From assembly GCA_035048485.1 (NCBI GenBank), contig CM068585.1, forward strand, positions 50,545,186-50,609,185: 64,000 nucleotides of DNA. Direction: 5' to 3'. This stretch comes from Pteria penguin. Its lineage: Eukaryota > Mollusca > Bivalvia > Pterioida > Pteriidae. The position numbers were made by a program, and so were the translations under genes. Of the stretch, positions 57,461 to 64,000 are shown one piece after another (the first letter of the stretch is position 1; each line of letters starts with the position of its first letter). The notes under the pieces are model-generated. The model made no database searches and was not told the origin of the DNA. It was given only the letters and a program-made list of their open reading frames with translations.

Positions 57461-57965
57461 TCAATATGAAATATCAACCACATCAAAGGCATAGAAATTT
57501 TATGATCTGGACAAACTTGGATTGACAGACAGAGATAAGGATAGAATTATACCTATATACAAGTACCCGCAAAATTCTGTTAGTTGGAACTGTAATTAAT
57601 TATCATTAATACTCACTAGGTTTAAAGTCAGACTGTATCATCATCTGTGTTATGTCAAGAATTGAGTTGTTTCAATGATGCTTGATATTATAGACTTCGT
57701 CAGATCTGCATAAAAATAGAAAAACTTTCTATAAGATTATTCAATCACATTCCTATGGGAAAGTTATTGATACAATTCAACGCACATAGTATTATATTCC
57801 TTCAAAGCAAAATACCAATTTGCACATAATTAAAGAAATCATATTTGATATGAACAAGCTTACATTAAGGGAGTTAACCCATGCAGGCTGGACCATGCTA
57901 TTCAAATAATGAATTTTAAATTTTCTAGTTACTGTAAGTAGTATTTCTATATTTAATTACTATGA
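57461..57965. other. No supported gene
   Basis: AT-rich spacer; nothing recognised. Confidence 0.4.
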
Positions 57966-58567
57966 AAACTAGAACTGTCCTAACGGGACAAATACCCCCC
58001 GCGGCACTAAAATTCAAAATAGGGCATAGACCAAGGACAAAAGTAATGGTTTCAAATGAGAAATCTGTTCATGAGGAATCTCATGTGCAATTATAAAAGA
58101 TCTACTATTTACAAGTTTAAGCAGAAACATCAGATACATGGTAAAGTTTCAATTCACAAATATATCAGGGGCAGCAGTCTTGCGAAGATAAAGTCTCGTG
58201 AATAGTTGCAGATTTTCAGTACTGTAAAATGTTTGTATCGATAGAAAGGTCTTGCCACAAGGATTACACATGTGTAGTACGAAGGTCCCATCTCTTTTCT
58301 TTCAAAAGTTATAATTATGGCTAAGGTTAAAGTTTTTAAAAAGTAAGTCAATATCAAGGCCAAAGTCACAAGGTCAAAAATTTTGGCACCAAAAGAAAGG
58401 TCTTGCCACAAGGAATATACATGTGTAGTATGAATACCTATGCAGTCTCTAATTTGGTTCAAAAGTTATGGTCAAGGTTAAAGTTTTCTGGACAGATGGA
58501 TAGACAGACAAGGTGAGTCCTATATACCCCCCCCCCCTCCCAAACTTCGTTTGCGGGGGTATAATAA
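57966..58567. repeat. Dispersed bivalve-type repeat, complete copy with hairpin end
   Basis: It begins AACTAGAACTGTCCTAACGG. Inside are two copies of AGGTCTTGCCACAAGGA, each followed by CATGTGTAGTA (58,248 and 58,400). The end reads TATATACCCCCC...AACTTCGTTTGCGGGGGTAT, a stem-loop. The element at 36,500-36,990 shares the end. Confidence 0.65.
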
Positions 58568-58926
58568 TAAACACCACTAGATATCTTACCTATTTGCATG
58601 TAAGGACTTCCCATACATGTGTGTATTGCATATGTTGCTACCATTTGCATTATCTCTAATAAATTTAACTGTTTCATTTGGCATGTCTTAAGACAAGTAA
58701 AATGATATTTTCAGTAGTCAATCCATAATATGACTCAAATTTCAACCTTTTGGACTCAATAAAAACATGTTACATTATATATATATATACATGTATGTTA
58801 CCCTGAAAAGTTTTTCCCATATCATATAATTTATAACTAAGAAATGTATTTCAAAAAGGCACCTTTATAATATAAAATGTAATAAAATACACACTAATTT
58901 TTTTGAAAGCAAATTGTTTAAATTAC

Positions 58927-60309
58927 CTGAACGATGCATGATGCTTTTGATTCCTTTTAACAAACAATGAATCCTAGAGATGGCCGCCTAAATAGCTCAT
59001 CTTCTTTAAGTTCTTTTGGATATTAACATTGATGATGTTATTCATGGTGCCCTAAAATAAGAAATACATGTGTATATGTGACAAGAAAACCCCAATTAAG
59101 AATCCTCCTTGGCTCAATCATACCACAATTCTACAAGATATTATTTTGAATGTTTTACATTATAAATATTAAACTGTATCCAGCTGATAGAGTCAATCCC
59201 AGGTACATTGTAGCCATGGGACCTTAGTTTGAATCCAAGAATGTCTATTACATTTAACCTTGCCTATTAACTGAAGTTCAGCCATCTCTCATAAGTAAAC
59301 AATATATCTTTGTTTTGAGGTGGATTTGAGTATGTGAAGTTGGTTAGTTAGTTGATTTTTTTTATGTCGCTTGCAACAATATCTCAGTTATATCACGACA
59401 TAGAAGCAGGAGGTTACCAACCTCTTAAACATAGTGGCGCAACCTGGGAATCGAACCCGGATCATCGGCGCCGCAAGCCAAACGCTTAACCACTACACCA
59501 AGTCTGCCCCAGTATGTGAGGTTTTCAATTAATTGTTGGCATGGGAAAAATACATGTCGATACAGCTATATCTATCCAAGATAAATGTTCATTGTTGCAG
59601 TTCAAATTCCCACACAGTCATAAATGTTCACCATAAATCGTTATCAAATTTGAAGGATATGATGACAGAAACATGCATGCAACAGTGTACATACAATGAT
59701 ACATTATGCATCTATCAATATATAGATCTACATTATTCATGTACAAACCCAACAGGCCCTATAGCTGTTAGGTGTGCAAAAATTTATTTTAAAGATAATG
59801 GAATAAAAAAGGCTACAAGATTAATGTTTTAAGCATGCTCAACTGCTGAACTTGAAGTGTCCTGGCTAAGAGTACATATATATAATATATACATGTGAGC
59901 AAAGATAAGATCTATGAATACAATACGAATGATTTTAACGTAAACAGAGATTATAGAACGATTCTTTTCAAGGTTATTCTGTCATTTTTCATTATTAAAA
60001 GAAGTGTAAATAAACGAAATACTTTCTATAAAATAGTTACATGGTCCCTCTCTGGAGCCCCAACTTGAATTTTCCCTATATATCCAACTTACAAGATGCA
60101 TATATTTTCATTATGTCGTCCACTTTGCACATTATCATGAACAATTATATATCAGAGACTACCTTATATAATGACAGTAACTATTGAACCGTTTTCATAA
60201 TGCAAAGACGTAAGTTAAATCATTGCAAAGACATTTCCACGTGGTGTAAAAAAATGTAAACACTCACCAAATATTTCTTTGCAATTTGACAACTCTCACA
60301 GCTTCCCAT
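58927..60309 (-). CDS. Possible two-exon micro-gene (39 residues)
   Basis: Minus strand. An ATG at 60,309-60,307 opens 14 codons (MGSCESCQIAKKYL) ending at a strong GTGAGTG donor (60,267-60,261). A good acceptor (TGTATTTCTTATTTTAG, exon from 59,051) continues in phase 0 for 25 codons to TAG at 58,976-58,974, before another donor at 58,926. The product would be a small, basic, Lys/Asn-rich peptide with a CxxC. The intron holds the SINE at 59,340-59,512. Short exons with good splice signals can arise by chance, and no family is recognised. Confidence 0.25.
59340..59512 (-). mobile_element. tRNA-derived SINE (family 1), full head
   Basis: On the minus strand the head carries an A box (TGGTGTAGTGGTTAAGCG) and a B box (GGTTCGATTCCC). 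The body follows (TCCTGCTTCTATGTCGTGAT, GTTGCAAGCGACATAAAA) and a GTTA-type tail in plus orientation at 59,340-59,353. Acceptor-stem ends do not pair, so it is not a working tRNA gene. Same family as 11,388-11,547. Confidence 0.78.
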
Positions 60310-60692
60310 CGATCTATTGCAACTCTTATGTTATCCCTGTTCTAAACAATGTTTCCCAGTCTTTTTCACCCCAGATGCCCTCGAATTCTGTCTTTAATTG
60401 GGGGACGTCTCATCTTCGATAGCTCTATGTACGTCACCATTGTTGTTGTTATTATTGAAAGTATCCTGATCTCGCGTTAGTTGGCTAGGTCATTGATACA
60501 CTGGGCATGCCAAGTGTAGAGAAAATTACCGACTTTGTGCGGGTAGGTCGTAAGTATTTATTTGCATTTTAATTATTTTTTCCAATACTTATCGAACGAA
60601 TATAACAATGTAATTTCGTATAAAGGGCTAACTTCAGGAGAGCGTCCAGGGTTTTTAATATGGAAAACGACAGCTAGTGCAACTTTAAATGA

Positions 60693-60800
60693 CTGGAGAT
60701 TTTCAAACGTTGACTGACTCAGAAAGTAATTTGCTAAAGTACACCGGCATAGTATTGAATTTATTTTCATATTAATGTATATACATAACATTCTATTATA
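60693..60800. repeat. R1 repeat, diverged copy D, right half
   Basis: TTTCAAACGTTGACTGACTC and CGGCATAGTATTGAATTTAT follow the R1 order after the TTTAAA junction, matching about 35,430-35,530 of copy A with many changes. Confidence 0.6.
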
Positions 60801-61813
<1,013 letters not shown>

Positions 61814-61993
61814 GTGTTACATTTTGTTTGAAATTCGTGCAGTGGAAATCGAATCGGTATCTCAGGTCTTTACATGGATATTAATTTTAGATAGTTAGAT
61901 TTTCATTTAAGGTGAGAACTATTTCCGTTTCAAGGAATTTGAGACATTTGAATATCATATCATTATCTAGTGTAACACGTCGTATATATATAT

Positions 61994-62052
<59 letters not shown>
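61994..62052. repeat. (GATA)n microsatellite
   Basis: About 14 GATA units after a short TA run. Confidence 0.95.
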
Positions 62053-62054
<2 letters not shown>

Positions 62055-62783
62055 GACTAATGAGGAGATGATTGTTACGGACCTAAAAGATTAAGAGACT
62101 TAGAATATCATTTTTCCCCTGTTATTGGACGTAAAAACACTAATATCCTTATCCCCTTTGAAATGAAGGCGAAACTATCCATCAGTTTTAACTAACAACT
62201 GAACTTGGTTACGGAAGACCAGTTCGTCTTCAGTATGTGATTTGTACATATAATGTTGATAACGGATATGATACACTGCACATTTTAAATTTTCAAAGTA
62301 GCAGTTCAGGTTTTTAATTATACATACACATGAGATACAGATACTTACTTTGAATTTGTTACTATTGTGTGACGTGTAGAGTGATATAAATGACAGACAA
62401 CTGTGACAAAGCATTAACCTTAGGAAATACTATAAAAATAAAGATAAGTTCACAATTACTTTATGTCCAATAGTGGTGTCTTATACAAAGGTCATCAAAT
62501 TCCCGCTTTGTATAGGTGCATGACTTTTGTTATTCTATTGTTCGGTTGTCTTCATATATCGATTATGCAAAACTTAAGGATAACGAATACATGCTATTCC
62601 TTACATTCACAACAATGTAAATCAATATCGAAGAAGTACCAAACCGTTTATCATTCTCAAAGTTCAAGGACAGATCATATCTTGTCAGAAGGAAACGATT
62701 TAAAAGTAACATATTTCAGAAACAATTTAAAGGTAACATATGAACATTCCGATATAATTGTTAATTCTATATTTATATTACAG
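62053..62783. other. Upstream region of the right-hand receptor-family gene
   Basis: No certain exon. The frame open from 62,463 into the coding exon has no recognised domain before the ATG at 62,784. A TATATTACAG acceptor-like end directly precedes that ATG, so a 5' untranslated exon may lie further upstream. Confidence 0.4.
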
Positions 62784-63003
62784 ATGCTTTTCCGTACTGC
62801 AGTCATCATATCCCTTTTCCTGCCTTACTCGAGTCAGACTGTCAATAAAGTAAATATCTGCCCGAGTGATGCGCAATCATGGACACAGAGATCCAGTACA
62901 TTTGTGTGTGACCATCCGCGTGAAGAGTACCATTGTATACAAACCGTTGAACATACATTGATAGAAACATGCATGGTCGTTTACGATATTCCATTTTATA
63001 AAG
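62784..63003 (+). CDS. First coding exon of a second receptor-family member (partial gene)
   Basis: The exon encodes 73 residues plus one base, ending at a GTAAGG donor in phase 1. Residues 1-17 (MLFRTAVIISLFLPYSS) form a signal peptide. The cysteine module follows from Cys26: C-P, D at +3, S-W at +6/+7, R at +10, C at +16, YHC at +23 to +25, E at +35 and C at +37. Every one of these offsets is identical to exon 1 at 11,953-12,124, and the exon ends ten residues later in the same phase. This shows a secreted or type I membrane protein of the same family. The remaining exons lie beyond the window; a Tc1-like transposon copy sits in intron 1. Function unknown. Confidence 0.7.
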
Positions 63004-63408
63004 GTAAGGTGCAAAAGCAAAACAGAAATTAGAAATAATCGCAAAATACGTAACAGATTATGTAACGTATTGTCTGTTCCATCTGAATTGGACAAACTTG
63101 ATCGACTGATTTCATGAATTAACTAATTGAAATTCCCAGACTGACTTCGAATTCTTAATACCTATTATTTAGATGGGTGTAGTGTGCATCTTGTTAATCT
63201 AAAACGGGTCAGCTTTTCCATTTTTTGCGGGTGCTTTACATTTCGTATGAGAATATCCCACACACCATCGTATTTATAGACATATTGCTCATTAAATTGT
63301 TGTCAAGTGAACACGTGCCACGTGTAAAATTTATTGATTTTTGTTGCTTTTCAAACATTCTTAGACTCATTACAGTTACGAAAATAAAAAAAAGTTTTTA
63401 ATTGACAC
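63004..63408 (+). other. Intron 1 of the receptor-family member
   Basis: AT-rich; no exon recognised before the Tc1-like remnant. Confidence 0.45.
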
Positions 63409-64000
63409 ATGCCAAAGCTGAGCCATGATCAACGTAACCAGGTATTTGGCATGTTGAACTTTGAACTCAGGCCAACGAGTCACCACTGTTAGCAGGGCAT
63501 TTGGTTGCACGAGAAAGACCAAAACTTTATTAGTTCATCGATAAAGACTGACTGGCAGCGTTGAAGATCAACCTTGAAGGGTAGACCACGTGCAACTACG
63601 GTACACGATCACCATGACATAGCGTTGACGCATCTCCGACAACGTCATTTGTCAGCAACTGTTACAGCCAGACGTTATGGTTTCAACGCTAAAATTATCC
63701 GTAACAAGTTAAGGGCTAGAAATAAGCCTATACAAGCTTACAGGCCATATTTCGGACAGATTCTAATGCCTGCTCATCGCAGTACTCGCGTTAGCTGGTG
63801 TAGACGTTATTTACGTTTCACGAGGAATCACTGGAATAACGTTTTCTTTTTTGACTAATCAAGGTTCAACCATAAACATAGTGATGTTCGTGCCAGGCTT
63901 TACCATCCACAGGGTGAACGATATACTGACGCATGTGTTTTTCAAAAAGACAGGTTTGGCGGTGGCAGCATTATGATATGGGGTGGAACCACAGGCAGCG
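63409..64000 (+). pseudogene. Tc1-like transposase, degenerate and cut by the window edge
   Basis: The frame from ATG 63,409 begins MPKLSHDQRNQVFGMLN, the usual start of this Tc1 subgroup. It continues through a helix-turn-helix region (TVHDHHDIALTHLRQRHLSA, TARRYGFNA) toward the catalytic domain (RVSWCRRYLRF, WNNVFFFD, and further on GGGSIMIWGG at the right edge). In-frame stops occur at 63,490-63,492 (TAG), 63,562-63,564 (TGA) and 63,856-63,858 (TAA, directly after the first catalytic Asp). The part after about residue 27 also diverges, suggesting an indel before 63,560. The copy is inactive. The 3' end and right terminal repeat are outside the window. Confidence 0.85.

Larger units (their letters stand above)
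53021..60692. mobile_element. 7.7-kb segment with TTAA-flanked terminal inverted repeats
   Basis: The left end reads CATTTAAAGTTGCACTAGC followed by GGTCG. The right end, reversed, reads CATTTAAAGTTGCACTAGC followed by TGTCG. The flanks on both sides belong to one R1 repeat copy, which shows a real insertion. The TTAA or TTTAAA at the junction suggests a TTAA-targeting DNA transposon (as in piggyBac-type elements), but no transposase is readable. Inside are a strong donor (GTGAGT at 53,276), a C tract at 53,649, a LINE fragment, a hairpin-ended repeat, a SINE and a possible micro-gene. Confidence 0.6.

Noticed and set aside
59434..59506. Possible tRNA gene (A and B boxes present)
   Set aside because: The acceptor stem does not pair, and the same head plus an unrelated body recurs at 11,388-11,547 with a simple tail, so it is a SINE.

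Overview
The window looks like AT-rich nuclear DNA of a bivalve mollusc. The evidence is spliced genes with long introns, many microsatellites, tRNA-headed SINEs, and dispersed repeats of the kinds common in bivalves: TAGCTCACCTGAGCC-ended, CCCC/GGGG hairpin-ended and AGCCGAA-palindrome elements. Penelope-like elements (PLEs) and LTR elements are also present. No bacterial-style operons, rRNA genes, intact tRNA genes or CRISPR arrays are seen. The species cannot be named from the sequence alone.

Layout. 1-1,010 is the decayed 3' end of an env-bearing LTR retrotransposon. 1,514-2,053 is a small inverted-repeat element. 6,235-6,750 is a PLE endonuclease remnant. 11,953-21,136 holds the best host gene: seven exons whose phases fit exactly and encode a 272-residue single-pass membrane protein. 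Its cysteine-rich ectodomain is followed by a membrane segment and an acidic tail with YEEI and YNHL tyrosine motifs. Intron 5 carries a ~160-bp tandem array split by a second PLE with inverted pseudo-LTRs and hammerhead-like cores. 22,508-23,013 has three candidate exons of another gene. 25,978-30,304 is bounded by long CG-rich inverted repeats and contains a PLE whose GIY-YIG endonuclease lies upstream of the reverse transcriptase (Naiad-like order). 31,857-34,166 is a 2.3-kb inverted-repeat element with many short subterminal repeats.

34,343-52,311 is an array of a roughly 2.25-kb repeat (called R1 here). One copy is split by a young Ty3/gypsy-like element at 40,044-48,110. That element has 669-bp LTRs with 4 mismatches, a CATA target duplication, gag, pol with two in-frame stops, and an env-like tail. 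The same R1 copy is split again by a 2.4-kb block of 846-bp tandem units. A further, older R1 copy is split by a 7.7-kb TTAA-flanked inverted-repeat segment (53,021-60,692). That segment holds a LINE fragment, a SINE, a hairpin-ended repeat and a possible two-exon micro-gene.

At the right end, 62,784-63,003 is the first coding exon of a second member of the receptor family. It has a signal peptide, and its cysteine module has exactly the same spacing and the same phase-1 donor as exon 1 of the 11,953 gene. A degenerate Tc1-like transposase follows from 63,409 and runs off the window.

Most of the sequence is therefore nested mobile DNA around two members of one receptor-like family. All homology statements come from reading the sequence by eye; no database search was run.
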